In this document: in pieces, positions 44,965-54,075 of the stretch
Layout: each line of letters opens with the position of its first letter
How positions within the stretch are numbered: position 1 is the stretch's first letter
NCBI RefSeq assembly: GCF_900155425.1
Contig: NZ_LT700190.1
Location: forward strand, 479,386-543,385
Direction of reading: 5' to 3'
DNA: 64,000 nt
From: Parabacteroides massiliensis
Lineage (GTDB): Bacteria > Bacteroidota > Bacteroidia > Bacteroidales > Tannerellaceae
Position numbers and translations under genes: made by a program
Notes under the pieces: model-generated
Database searches by the model: none
Seen by the model: only the letters and a program-made list of their open reading frames with translations
What the model was told of the DNA's origin: nothing

Positions 44965-46020
44965 GTGAAACGTTTTGCATACATATTATTAATAGGTATC
45001 AGTGCGATAATCTCCTGTACCGATTCCCCCGGTATCCATTATCCCAGATATTCGACTTTTCCCAATGAAAAGGGAATTAGTGCGCGAGTAATTGAACTGG
45101 ACACTGCTCTCTTCCGCTACCCATTCCGGGTAGCGGTTAAGGACAGTATGGCTATTGTAATGGATTTGCATAACGCTGATTATTATTTTCATGCCTTCAC
45201 CTACCCCGATTGGAAGCATATCGTTTCTTTCGGGAAACGGGGGGAAGGACCGGAAGAGATGCTTTCAGTTGAAACATTTCAATTTAACTCCCCCGACACG
45301 ATATATGCTCTTGATGCGAATAAAATGCAAATATCACGTTGGGCTGTTTCTGCTGAAAAGCGCTTGGCTACAAGACAAAATGTGATACAGCTGGATAAAA
45401 ATTTGGTTCGTCCTTTAGACTTTTATGCTACAGATTCCTGTTTCTTCATTCCCGACTACTTAGGCGAATACCGTTATTGGCAAATCGACTACAGAGGCAA
45501 ACCGATCAAAAGCATAGGTAAAATTCCATCTGAAAAAGATTTTACACAAGAAAATCATCCGGCATTAGCCCAGGCATGGCGTAGCTTTATTGATTACAAC
45601 CCACACAATGGTATATTGGCAATGGCTACCCAATTAGGTGAATCCATTGAAATATACAATACCAAAGAAAATACTCATACCGTATTATACGGCCCGAACG
45701 GCGAACCTCAATTTAAAAGTGTCAAAGGCGAAGGTATCCCTACCGGAATAATGGGATTCAGTGACATAAAGGTGACAAATGAACGTATCTATACGGTATT
45801 TCAGGGTGTGAAATTCAGAGACAAATTAGCCTCCTACCAACGAGGTGAAAAGCCGGAAGACGGCGGTCGTTACATTTATGTGTTCGATTTGCAAGGAAAC
45901 CCGTTACAAAAATACATCTTAGACAAACCCATATACGGAATCGATATAAACGAAAAAACAAAAACAATCATCGCCACATGTGTAGAAAGTGATGAACCGA
46001 TCATGGAATTCAAACTATAA
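44965..46020 (+). CDS. BF3164-family beta-propeller lipoprotein (module D)
   Basis: The 351-residue protein has signal ILLIGISAIISC with a lipobox and starts with GTG at 44965. HIVSFGKRGEGPEEMLSVET is the hallmark loop and LDANKMQISRW the next blade. From about 45694 to the end the DNA is nearly identical to 29486-29810, but the upstream two thirds have diverged, indicating gene conversion or a recombination junction. It lies between the class I peptide and the thioredoxin-DUF1573 gene. Confidence 0.85.
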   Translation: MKRFAYILLIGISAIISCTDSPGIHYPRYSTFPNEKGISARVIELDTALFRYPFRVAVKDSMAIVMDLHNADYYFHAFTYPDWKHIVSFGKRGEGPEEMLSVETFQFNSPDTIYALDANKMQISRWAVSAEKRLATRQNVIQLDKNLVRPLDFYATDSCFFIPDYLGEYRYWQIDYRGKPIKSIGKIPSEKDFTQENHPALAQAWRSFIDYNPHNGILAMATQLGESIEIYNTKENTHTVLYGPNGEPQFKSVKGEGIPTGIMGFSDIKVTNERIYTVFQGVKFRDKLASYQRGEKPEDGGRYIYVFDLQGNPLQKYILDKPIYGIDINEKTKTIIATCVESDEPIMEFKL

Positions 46021-46027
46021 CTAAAAT

Positions 46028-46894
46028 ATGAAACGATTACTATTCTATATATTATTCCTGTTCCTCTTATCCTCCGCTTGCCAAGATAAGAAGAAAGAAC
46101 AATTTACCCGCCTGGTCCAGAAATGGCAGGGAAAAGAGATTGTCTTCCCGCAGGATATGGAGTTTACCCGCTTTGTCACAAATCCGGTAGAATACCGGAT
46201 ACCCGATGCTGAATATAAAGTGCTGATTTATGTCGATTCAACAGGTTGCACCAGTTGCAAATTGCAACTGCCGAAATGGAAAGAATTGATCGCCCATGTT
46301 GATTCGGCAACAAACAGCAACATTCCGTTTATCTTCGTCTTCCAATCAAAAGACGACCGAGAATTACGATATATCTTAAAACGTGACAACTTCGACCGAC
46401 CTGTCTGCATTGATCGGGACAGCCGGTTGGACAAGTTGAACCAATTTCCACAAGATATCACTTTCCAGACATTCCTGCTTGACAGGGACAACAAAGTGAA
46501 AGTAATCGGCAATCCGGTGCATAACTTGGCGGTTAGGGATTTGTATCTGAAACAGGTTACCGGGAAAACTTCGCAGGATAACAATCGGATCAAAACAACG
46601 GCAAAAGCCATAAACAGCGAAATAGACTTCGGCGTATTTTCGAAATCCGAAGAGAAAACAGCTGTTTTTGAAATAGAAAATACGGGAGATAATCCCCTTG
46701 TCATATTGGATATCAGTACCACTTGCGGTTGTACGACCGCAAATTATGACAAACGCCCAGCGAAGCCGGGAGAGCGACTTCGTATAGAAGTCAGGATGAC
46801 ACCGAAAGACACAGGCTTCTTCGATGAAATCGTCACGCTCAAATGTAACACAGCAAGTCCTGTCAAAGTAAAAATAAAAGGGCAAGTTCAGTAA
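46028..46894 (+). CDS. Thioredoxin-like lipoprotein fused to DUF1573 (module D, tail type 2)
   Basis: The 288-residue protein has lipobox LLSSAC. The thioredoxin domain with GCTSCKLQLPKW (Cys74, Cys77) is almost identical to the other two copies. After about residue 180 it switches to a different DUF1573 domain (INSEIDFGVFSKSEEKTAVF ... ISTTCGCTTANYDKRPAKPGERL). Both tail types keep a C-x-C pair (CNC or CGC), so the swap preserves the general domain type. The switch point follows DLYLKQ. Confidence 0.85.
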   Translation: MKRLLFYILFLFLLSSACQDKKKEQFTRLVQKWQGKEIVFPQDMEFTRFVTNPVEYRIPDAEYKVLIYVDSTGCTSCKLQLPKWKELIAHVDSATNSNIPFIFVFQSKDDRELRYILKRDNFDRPVCIDRDSRLDKLNQFPQDITFQTFLLDRDNKVKVIGNPVHNLAVRDLYLKQVTGKTSQDNNRIKTTAKAINSEIDFGVFSKSEEKTAVFEIENTGDNPLVILDISTTCGCTTANYDKRPAKPGERLRIEVRMTPKDTGFFDEIVTLKCNTASPVKVKIKGQVQ

Positions 46895-46904
46895 TTGGAC
46901 GAAA

Positions 46905-46949
46905 GGGAGCCTGCCCGAAAAGCCTCAGAAACTACAACGACAAGCTCCC
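46905..46949 (+). ncRNA. Stem-loop upstream of class II peptide D
   Basis: GGGAGCCTGCC with partner GACAAGCTCCC, a slightly mismatched copy of 34773-34817, located between the DUF1573 gene and the NVEALA gene. Confidence 0.42.
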
Positions 46950-47107
46950 CGAAACCCCTTAGAAAGGAGGTGTATGATGGTAATATAAACCAAACAAAAC
47001 AGAATGATGCAAGTTCAGTACATCATTTGATTATCTTAATGCTTCAAAAAAGAATGAGCAAAGATAAGAAATTTACTGGATCAAAAACGATAAAACAGAA
47101 TACGAAA

Positions 47108-47329
47108 ATGAAAAAGCGTATATTTGGTGCAGCGCTCTTAATAGCAATCGCAGTGGCTGCCGGCTGGAATTACCAGCAGAATATAAATGAAGTTGAACTG
47201 TCTGACTTGGCATTGGATAATGTCGAGGCTCTTGCCAGAGGTGAGAGTGGTACAGATTATTGTGATGACTTTACAACAATGAGATGCATGACTAGCGGAA
47301 CAGTTTGGATGGATATGTATCACATTTGA
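47108..47329 (+). CDS. NVEALA-family peptide, class II (module D)
   Basis: The 73-residue precursor begins at 47108 (MKKRIFGAALLIAIAVAAGW) and has the leader NEVELSDLALDNVEALARGE. The tail SGTDYCDDFTTMRCMTSGTV ends DMYHI and has two Cys. An open frame extending back to 46895 crosses the stem-loop and is rejected as a start. The leader is shared with other class II peptides and the tail is unique. Confidence 0.82.
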   Translation: MKKRIFGAALLIAIAVAAGWNYQQNINEVELSDLALDNVEALARGESGTDYCDDFTTMRCMTSGTVWMDMYHI

Positions 47330-47341
47330 TAGTCAAGTTAT

Positions 47342-47406
47342 AAAGAGTGTGCCAAAGTGAAAAAGTAAGACAAAAGTCTTTGATATATGAATTTGGTACA
47401 CTCTTT
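47342..47406 (+). terminator. Large hairpin after class II peptide D
   Basis: AAAGAGTGTGCCAAA (47342-47356) pairs with TTTGGTACACTCTTT (47392-47406), with one mismatch, around a 35-base loop. It is unrelated in sequence to the hairpins of modules A, B, C and E but in the same place. Confidence 0.7.
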
Positions 47407-47424
47407 CATTAAAAAAATCGTATC

Positions 47425-48456
47425 ATGAAAAATATTAGTATTTCATCAATATATGTATTATTGATTTTTTTAGGTTTATCATGTAATAAAAGCAAATTAC
47501 AAGTTATATCTTTGATAGAAGAAACACCTATCAACGCAATAGACTATCCAAATGAATCTATAATGAGTTTCCCTTGGTCTATAGATATTGTTAATGACAA
47601 AATTCTAACATTTTTTACTCGTGGCGAATATTTCATTAAGGTCTATGATGTTAATAATGGTATGGAACTTCATCATACAGGGCATTTCGGAGGTGGTCCT
47701 AAAGAATTTACTCAGCCTGAATATTGGGGTAAAAATGAGTATAATGATATATTCATTTATGATTTAGGCTTAAAGATCCTTAGAAAATATTCTTGGAATG
47801 ATATTTTAAATATGTCTGATTTACCAGAAGTGAATAATATTCCGGTAAAAAATAAAGACATTTTAGTGCTTTCCGGTAAATACATGAATAAAAACTGTTT
47901 TATAGCTTCATCAATGGCTGGATTAACGCAGCCTATCATAGAACTTAATAAAGATTTAGAAATAAAAGCAAATATAGGAAATGTTCCAGACGAACATCAT
48001 CGTAGTACAGATTTGTCATCATATAGTGGATATACAAGTGTATATGATAATAAATTTGTATTTGTAATGGCATCATTAGGATATATAGCTTGTTATAAAA
48101 AATTAGCAGATGGAGCAATCCAATTATTGTGGGATTTCTATTTGGAAAAACCTAAATATGTAAAAAATCAATTAGATCGAAAGAATTTGAAGCTTGGTTT
48201 TTCAGATGTAAAGATGACGAAAAATTATATTTTTTGTAGTTATTTCGGGCAGAAATATGTACGCGAAAATAGAAGAAATATAAAAGTACATAATATTTTA
48301 GTATTTGATCATGATGGACATTTTTTAGCAAATTTGCACACAGACAGAAGTGCAAGTAGATTTTCTGTATCAGATGATGAAAAAACTATATATGCAGTAA
48401 CTGAAGAGCCAGAAATAGCTATTGTACGGTTTGATATTAGCAACATATTGAAATAA
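47425..48456 (+). CDS. 6-bladed beta-propeller lipoprotein (module D, first)
   Basis: The 343-residue protein has a signal ending FLGLSC. TGHFGGGPKEFTQPEYWGKN carries the G-G-G-P-K-E-F signature and is followed by IFIYDLGLKILRKYSWNDI. The sequence is strongly AT-rich, unlike the genes 2-3 kb downstream. It follows the class II peptide and hairpin and is probably its cognate partner. Confidence 0.8.
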   Translation: MKNISISSIYVLLIFLGLSCNKSKLQVISLIEETPINAIDYPNESIMSFPWSIDIVNDKILTFFTRGEYFIKVYDVNNGMELHHTGHFGGGPKEFTQPEYWGKNEYNDIFIYDLGLKILRKYSWNDILNMSDLPEVNNIPVKNKDILVLSGKYMNKNCFIASSMAGLTQPIIELNKDLEIKANIGNVPDEHHRSTDLSSYSGYTSVYDNKFVFVMASLGYIACYKKLADGAIQLLWDFYLEKPKYVKNQLDRKNLKLGFSDVKMTKNYIFCSYFGQKYVRENRRNIKVHNILVFDHDGHFLANLHTDRSASRFSVSDDEKTIYAVTEEPEIAIVRFDISNILK

Positions 48457-48463
48457 CAAATTT

Positions 48464-49552
48464 ATGAAAACATGGATTCTCCTCTTTTGCCTGCTTCTTA
48501 CATCTTGTAGTAACCGACAAACGCAATCTTCCGATCGTGAGAATTTTTATCGGATAGATTTTCGTCCTTTGGTCAAAAATAAGGCACAAGAAATAGTTTT
48601 AAATGAATGGGCTACAAATCTTCGATACATACAATTGGAAACCAATGACTCTATTCGGATTAAATCCATCCAAAGGGTTATATTGGACGATGAAAAACTG
48701 TTAGTGATCCATTCGGACAGGTTATCTCTATTTAATAAAGAAGGGAAATACCTGTATGAAATCGGAAAAAAAGGAGATAAGAAAGGAGAATATAAAAGGA
48801 TGAATGGAGTTCTTTTACGGAACGACACACTGTTTGTTGTTGATGGAAATTATGATTTTACACGATACAATTGGCAAGGAGAATATTTTGGTAAATTATT
48901 TTGTCCTCGGATACGGCATACTTTGAATTTTTTCATTATTCCCAATACAGACTTGCTTTTAGGGCATGTTGATAATCACACTGGGAAAAAAGAAGTCAGA
49001 TTTGTCTTTTTTCGAGATACGACAGCAATTAAGATTATCCCAAATCTGGTTAAATATGAACCGGCTTCGTTAGAAGTCGTATATAGTGCACCACCGGAGA
49101 TGAAATCGTTTGACGGGCTTGTCCCTGCCTTCAAAGAAACATTCAACGACACGATTTACCAAGTCGATGAGAACCTGAATTTAATTCCTTATGCCGTAGT
49201 CGAGTTAGGAAAATACAAGGCAACCAAAGAGGCAATGTTCGCTTGCACGGCTGAACAACTGATGAAAAAATGGGACTTCTTCAACGGTAAAATCGCGCTT
49301 ACAGCAGTCGGAGAGAAAGACGGCATCATTTACCTGGCACACCATGATGTCACCGATCCGTACACTTACAGCTATGACAAAAACGCCAAACAAGCATTTT
49401 ATCAAAAGGTCATCTATCCGGACAATTCTTACGGGTTCAAGGAAGGAAGCACTTTCGTACCTCATTTCATATCGACAGACGGGAAATATCTGATCGATTA
49501 CGAAATGCCTGAAAATGGGAATAACCCCGTTATCGTCCTTGTCGAACGTTAA
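48464..49552 (+). CDS. 6-bladed beta-propeller lipoprotein (module D, second)
   Basis: The 362-residue protein has lipobox LLLTSC. LRYIQLETNDSIRIKSIQRV and LFNKEGKYLYEIGKKGDKKGEYKRMN give the first two blades, with KKGDKKGEY as a modified version of the usual motif. It is 7 bp after the first propeller gene. It belongs to the same 6-bladed propeller family as the gene at 36434 but is not a recent copy. Confidence 0.78.
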   Translation: MKTWILLFCLLLTSCSNRQTQSSDRENFYRIDFRPLVKNKAQEIVLNEWATNLRYIQLETNDSIRIKSIQRVILDDEKLLVIHSDRLSLFNKEGKYLYEIGKKGDKKGEYKRMNGVLLRNDTLFVVDGNYDFTRYNWQGEYFGKLFCPRIRHTLNFFIIPNTDLLLGHVDNHTGKKEVRFVFFRDTTAIKIIPNLVKYEPASLEVVYSAPPEMKSFDGLVPAFKETFNDTIYQVDENLNLIPYAVVELGKYKATKEAMFACTAEQLMKKWDFFNGKIALTAVGEKDGIIYLAHHDVTDPYTYSYDKNAKQAFYQKVIYPDNSYGFKEGSTFVPHFISTDGKYLIDYEMPENGNNPVIVLVER

Positions 49553-49570
49553 TAAACAACTCTATCATCC

Positions 49571-51073
49571 ATGAAAACATGTCTCTTATTCGTGATATTA
49601 AGCATTCTGCCCTCTTGTTCCATGCAAAAAACAAAAGGTGTCAGTTTGGAGCATGCCTTGTCTATGGCCGGAGAAAACCGGGTGGAACTGGAAAAGGTGC
49701 TCGAATATTACAAAAATGACAGCTTAAAGTTGGAAGCTGCCCGGTTTTTGATCCGGAACATGCCGTTCCATTTTTCACGGATGGAATCTTTCGTATCGAC
49801 CGAAGGCGAACGATATGTGCCCGACATACGGAATTTCACGGATAATCAAGCCGTAAAAAGGCATTGTGATTCTTTACAGGGAAAAGGATATACGATCAGG
49901 AAAGAGATCGTTTACGATATCAAAGCCTTACATAGTGATTATTTGATCCGGAACATCGACTTGGCTTTTCAAGCTTGGCAAAAACCTTGGGCTAAAGATA
50001 TTTCGTTTGAGGGATTTTGCCGTTACATACTTCCCTACCGGGCAGAAGTGGAACCAGCATCCGATATGAGACGGGAATTAATGGATTATTACCTGCCATT
50101 GATAGATTCCGGGAAAGCCCGGAATGCATTCGACGCTTGCATGATCATAAACAAACAGTTTATGGACGATTTGAAATACAAAGAAACCGGACATCCGTTT
50201 TATCCGACTGTGGAAGAAACCTTTCAAGCCGGCATCGGAGAATGTGATGCTTTATGCAATCTTGCGACAATAGCCATGCGGGCTGTCGGCATCCCAATCG
50301 TCGTTCAGACAACAACCTGGACGAAAATGGATTTGGCACATAGTTGGTGTGCCGTGCTGCAGGATGGCAAGTTTTATGATTTCAGTCCCGCATATGTCGG
50401 GCCGGACGAATACAGGCAGAAACTTGCAACTGTCTATTACCTGAAACCGGCCAAGGTGTACCGCAGCTTGTTCGATGCCGATTTCGAAAGGTCATGGGCT
50501 GATGATGGCTATATTACGAACTTAAAAAGTCCTTTATTAAAAGATGTCACGGCGGAAAGCGGTTATCCGGTCCTGGATTTGAAGGTCGAGGCAGACAAAA
50601 CTCCATCCTCTGCAGAAAGCCTTGTCTATCTATGTACTCATAATTATTACGAATGGAAACCGATCGCAATTGGCATACAAAATGAATCCGTCTGTGAATT
50701 TAAAGATGTTGTCGGCAATAACATATTCATCATTGCTGAAGGTAGTAAAGAACAGGAGTTGAGATACGTTACCGCACCGTTTTTGGTCGATTCGTCGGGA
50801 CACATCCGAAAATTCATACCTGATAAAAACAAACCGGTCACGCAGGAGCTTTGGATAGAGAAAGGAAAAACTCCCTGTAACCTGCATTTTTGGGATGTAG
50901 GGAAAGATTATTTTATTCCAATATCATGCGACAGCATTACTTCGGATACGACGCAACTTTATACCCATATACCGGATAATGCCCTTCTATGGTACGCAAC
51001 TCCTCACCGGGCTTTGGGACAACGGGTCGGATTTATAGAAAACGGCAAACTGAAAAGGACATGGGATTTCTAA
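49571..51073 (+). CDS. Transglutaminase-like lipoprotein
   Basis: The 500-residue protein has lipobox ILPSC. The transglutaminase-like core has catalytic Cys225 in GIGECDALCNLATIAMRAVG, His257 in DLAHSWCAVL and Asp270 in KFYDFSP. A beta-rich C-terminal part follows. Bacterial members act as peptide cross-linkers, proteases or amidases. It is 18 bp after the second propeller gene and overlaps the signal peptidase gene by 13 bp, so the three are co-transcribed. A role in processing or linking the peptides is inference. Confidence 0.85.
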   Translation: MKTCLLFVILSILPSCSMQKTKGVSLEHALSMAGENRVELEKVLEYYKNDSLKLEAARFLIRNMPFHFSRMESFVSTEGERYVPDIRNFTDNQAVKRHCDSLQGKGYTIRKEIVYDIKALHSDYLIRNIDLAFQAWQKPWAKDISFEGFCRYILPYRAEVEPASDMRRELMDYYLPLIDSGKARNAFDACMIINKQFMDDLKYKETGHPFYPTVEETFQAGIGECDALCNLATIAMRAVGIPIVVQTTTWTKMDLAHSWCAVLQDGKFYDFSPAYVGPDEYRQKLATVYYLKPAKVYRSLFDADFERSWADDGYITNLKSPLLKDVTAESGYPVLDLKVEADKTPSSAESLVYLCTHNYYEWKPIAIGIQNESVCEFKDVVGNNIFIIAEGSKEQELRYVTAPFLVDSSGHIRKFIPDKNKPVTQELWIEKGKTPCNLHFWDVGKDYFIPISCDSITSDTTQLYTHIPDNALLWYATPHRALGQRVGFIENGKLKRTWDF

Positions 51074-51933
51074 AAAAGGTCATCGATTGGTTTCTGAATG
51101 CGGTTTTGGCCGTTTTGATTGTTGCCAGCATCTGGGTTTTCGTCCAAGTCTTCCTCCTCGCCTCCTTCCGCATCTCCAGCGATTCGATGGAGCCGGAACT
51201 GACGGAAGGGGACTTTGTGGCGGTCTGGAAACCGACACTCGGCGCACGGCTGTTCGACCTCAACGCGACGTTGCGGCTGGAACAGACCGAGATACACCGC
51301 ATGCCGGGATTCCGGAAAGCAAAGCGGGGCGATGTGCTGGTCTTCAACTTCCCGCATCCCAACGGTTGGGACAAGGTCGAGATGCACATCTTGAAATACT
51401 ACATCAAACGGTGTATCGGATTGCCGGGCGACACGCTTTCCATACGAAACGGGAAGTTCCGGATAAACGGGATGGCGGAACCGCTCGGAAACACGGACTC
51501 GCAGGGACGGATCGGGCGGACGTTGCCGGGAGAGTTCCCGGACGGTGTCTATAAGGCGTTCCCGTTTGACTCGATCTTGAACTGGAATATTCGGAATTTC
51601 GGGCCGCTCTATATACCTAAAGCCGGTGATCGGATCAAAATGAACCGCACAAACTATGCTTTATATCGCAAGTTGATCGCCTATGAACAAAAAACAGTAA
51701 TAGAATACAGGGATTCAACGGTCTATCTGAATGGGAAACCGATGCAGGAATACTGTTTCCAAAAGAATTACTACTTCATGGCGGGCGACAAAGGCATGAA
51801 CTCGCAGGATTCCCGGTATTGGGGCTTGTTGCCGGAAGAATATATTGTCGGCAAGGCGGCTTTTATCTGGAAGTCGGCCGACCCCTACACAGGACAGTTC
51901 CGATGGGATCGGTTCATGAAAAAGATTAGATAA
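51061..51933 (+). CDS. lepB: Signal peptidase I
   Basis: The ATG at 51061 starts MGFLKKVIDWFLNAVLAVLI, an N-terminal membrane anchor; an upstream in-frame extension inside the transglutaminase gene is rejected. Catalytic Ser42 is in SSDSMEPEL and Lys116 in YYIKRCIGLPGDT. The later box GDKGMNSQDSRYWGLLPEEY is complete. The 290-residue length is normal. It cuts signal peptides on the outer face of the inner membrane. A dedicated copy next to peptide genes may be specialised for these precursors. Confidence 0.93.
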   Translation: MGFLKKVIDWFLNAVLAVLIVASIWVFVQVFLLASFRISSDSMEPELTEGDFVAVWKPTLGARLFDLNATLRLEQTEIHRMPGFRKAKRGDVLVFNFPHPNGWDKVEMHILKYYIKRCIGLPGDTLSIRNGKFRINGMAEPLGNTDSQGRIGRTLPGEFPDGVYKAFPFDSILNWNIRNFGPLYIPKAGDRIKMNRTNYALYRKLIAYEQKTVIEYRDSTVYLNGKPMQEYCFQKNYYFMAGDKGMNSQDSRYWGLLPEEYIVGKAAFIWKSADPYTGQFRWDRFMKKIR

Positions 51934-51968
51934 AAAACAGACTGGCATGGAAATAAAAATACATAAGC

Positions 51969-53786
51969 ATGAAATTGGAATTGTATAGGCATGGAATCCC
52001 GTTTGTACTGGCATCCGTTTTCGGGGCGATGCTGATCGCCACGCCGCTTGCCGGCGATAGCGGGTTGGCAAGCGGCATTGTGATGGGGAAAGTCTTCTGG
52101 TTCCACCTGTCGATGGCGCTGATGGCGGTTGGGACGGTTGGGACGGTATGGTTCGGAGGGAGGAAAAGCATTCCGTTTGCGTTGCCGGACGTCTTGTTGC
52201 TTCTGTTTGCCGGGATCACGCTCGCGACATACAATTGGCCGCTCGATCCCGAACCCGAAAAACTGCTTTTCGGCGGGCAGTTGGTTGTGTTGTGGTTCTT
52301 GCTGCGCTATCTCCTTACGGAGGCTCCTTGCCTGAAGTTCTTCTTCTTGTTTGTGCTGATGCTCACCGGGCTGGCCGAAGCCGTTTGGGGCATGCAGCAA
52401 TTGCATGGCTATGCCTATTCCAACCATTCGCTTTTCCGGCTGACAGGCTCTTTCTTTAATCCGGGTCCCTATTCCGGGTATCTGGCGGTCGTGCTGCCGG
52501 TTTGCCTGTGGGCGGCGTTGAAGTTTCAAAAGGGGATGCACTGTTTTGCCTGGATATGCGTCGGAGCTATCTTGATTGTCCTGCCCGCCGGGATGAGCCG
52601 GTCAGCGTGGATGGCGGCGGTCGTGGCTTGCGGATGGGTGTACTGGGCGGAACGGATCGGATGGGAAAAGGCGAAAGCTGTATATATAAGGTATAAGAAA
52701 GCAGCAGTCCCTTTTATTGCGATTGCGGCGATATTGGCGGGATGCGCTGTTGCCGGGGTTTACGGAATGAAACGGGATTCGGCGGACGGGCGGTTGCTGA
52801 TGTGGAAAGTGACAGGGAAAGCGATTGCCGGACAACCGTTTGCCGGAACGGGATTAGGCGGATTCCCGGCGGCATACGCAGAGGCGCAAGGCGAGTATTT
52901 TGCAACCGGGAGCGCGACAGACCGGGAGCAACTGGTGGCGGGATGTCCCGAATATGCGTTCAACGAATACCTGCAGATCGGTCTGGAACAGGGGATCGGA
53001 GGATTGATTGTGTTCGTGGCGTGGTTGGGAAGCATGGTGTACTTGGGAATCCGGAACAGGCAGAACGGGGCTGCCGGTGGCATCTTGGCGTTAGCTGTGT
53101 TCGCGATGTCGTCCTATCCGTTGCAGTTGCCGTCGTTTTGGGTGGCGCTGGTGTTTTTGGGGGCGATATGCGTGACGGAAGAGAGCACGCAGGCACGATC
53201 ATCCGCCCTGCCTGCATCACCGGCATGGTATATTTCTATGATCAGCCTGCTGTCGCTTGCTTCGGTCTGCCTGTTCATTTTGCAGGGAGGGCAATATGAA
53301 GCGTACAAACGGTGGGGACGGATGCAGACGATCTATCATAACAAGGCGTATGAATCGGTTGCGGAAGATTATAAAGACTTGCATGACAAGTTGAAGCATA
53401 AACCGGAATTTTTGTTCGAAGAGGCGCAATGCCTTGGCAAGACGGGACAATACATGGAGGCGATACAGGCATTGGAACGGGCGAAGCAGTTGAGCGGAGA
53501 TCCGATGATCCGGTACATGATCGCCAAGAACCGGCAGGCGGCCGGAGATTACCGGCAGGCGGAGAGGGAACTGCTCCGGGCTATCAGGATACTGCCGGAG
53601 AGGTTGTACCCTTACTATCTGTTAGCCAAGCTGTATGCTGAGCCGGAGTTCTACCAAGCGGATAAGTTGCGGGCTGCCGCCGGAACCGTACTGACCAAAG
53701 AACCGAAGGTCGAAACGACTGCAATCAGGGAGATGAGAGCGGAAATAAGAAAGATATTAGAAAAAGGCGCCTCCAGTTTCTTTTAG
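51969..53786 (+). CDS. O-antigen ligase-like (Wzy/WaaL type) membrane protein with TPR tail
   Basis: The 605-residue protein has about 10-12 membrane helices (residues about 10-440), a large periplasmic loop with GTGLGGFPAAYAEAQGEYFA and a C-terminal TPR-like region (about 470-600: EAQCLGKTGQYMEAIQALER, GDYRQAERELLRAIRI). Members ligate or polymerise glycans, some onto proteins. It is much more GC-rich than the AT-rich propeller genes, which suggests a separate origin. Its last codons are duplicated at 34311. Confidence 0.82.
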   Translation: MKLELYRHGIPFVLASVFGAMLIATPLAGDSGLASGIVMGKVFWFHLSMALMAVGTVGTVWFGGRKSIPFALPDVLLLLFAGITLATYNWPLDPEPEKLLFGGQLVVLWFLLRYLLTEAPCLKFFFLFVLMLTGLAEAVWGMQQLHGYAYSNHSLFRLTGSFFNPGPYSGYLAVVLPVCLWAALKFQKGMHCFAWICVGAILIVLPAGMSRSAWMAAVVACGWVYWAERIGWEKAKAVYIRYKKAAVPFIAIAAILAGCAVAGVYGMKRDSADGRLLMWKVTGKAIAGQPFAGTGLGGFPAAYAEAQGEYFATGSATDREQLVAGCPEYAFNEYLQIGLEQGIGGLIVFVAWLGSMVYLGIRNRQNGAAGGILALAVFAMSSYPLQLPSFWVALVFLGAICVTEESTQARSSALPASPAWYISMISLLSLASVCLFILQGGQYEAYKRWGRMQTIYHNKAYESVAEDYKDLHDKLKHKPEFLFEEAQCLGKTGQYMEAIQALERAKQLSGDPMIRYMIAKNRQAAGDYRQAERELLRAIRILPERLYPYYLLAKLYAEPEFYQADKLRAAAGTVLTKEPKVETTAIREMRAEIRKILEKGASSFF

Positions 53787-53973
53787 GTTTGCTTTTTTGC
53801 TGAGATAATTCACGTCTTTTATTGATGTAAGTTGAAAAAAGGTTGATGTTAGCTTCGCTGATGATTGATTATTAGGTGTTTAAAAGTTTCAACCTTTGTT
53901 CAACCTAAAAACAGTTCGTATCTCTCAAATAACCATACCTTTGTAAGGTAACCTTCAAAGGACTTACAAAACA
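53787..53973 (+). promoter_or_regulatory. Operator F copy 3 and promoter of module E
   Basis: GTTGAA at 53831, GTTGAT at 53842, and inverted TTCAAC at 53888 and 53899, with TACCTTTG at 53936-53943 as -7 box. Just upstream is a remnant of a regulator start (TTTTTTGCTGAGATAATTCAC), so a regulator gene once stood here. It drives the module E genes. Confidence 0.75.
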
Positions 53974-54075
53974 GTATGATGCAAGTTCAGTACATCATTT
54001 GATTATCTTAATGCTTCAAAAGAGGATGAGCAAAGATGAGGCATTTACTGAATCAAAAATGATAAAAATAGAAAT

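Noticed and set aside
46895-47107. 72-codon N-terminal extension of the class II peptide D
   Set aside because: It covers a stem-loop and non-coding spacer, and homologous peptides begin at the hydrophobic segment.
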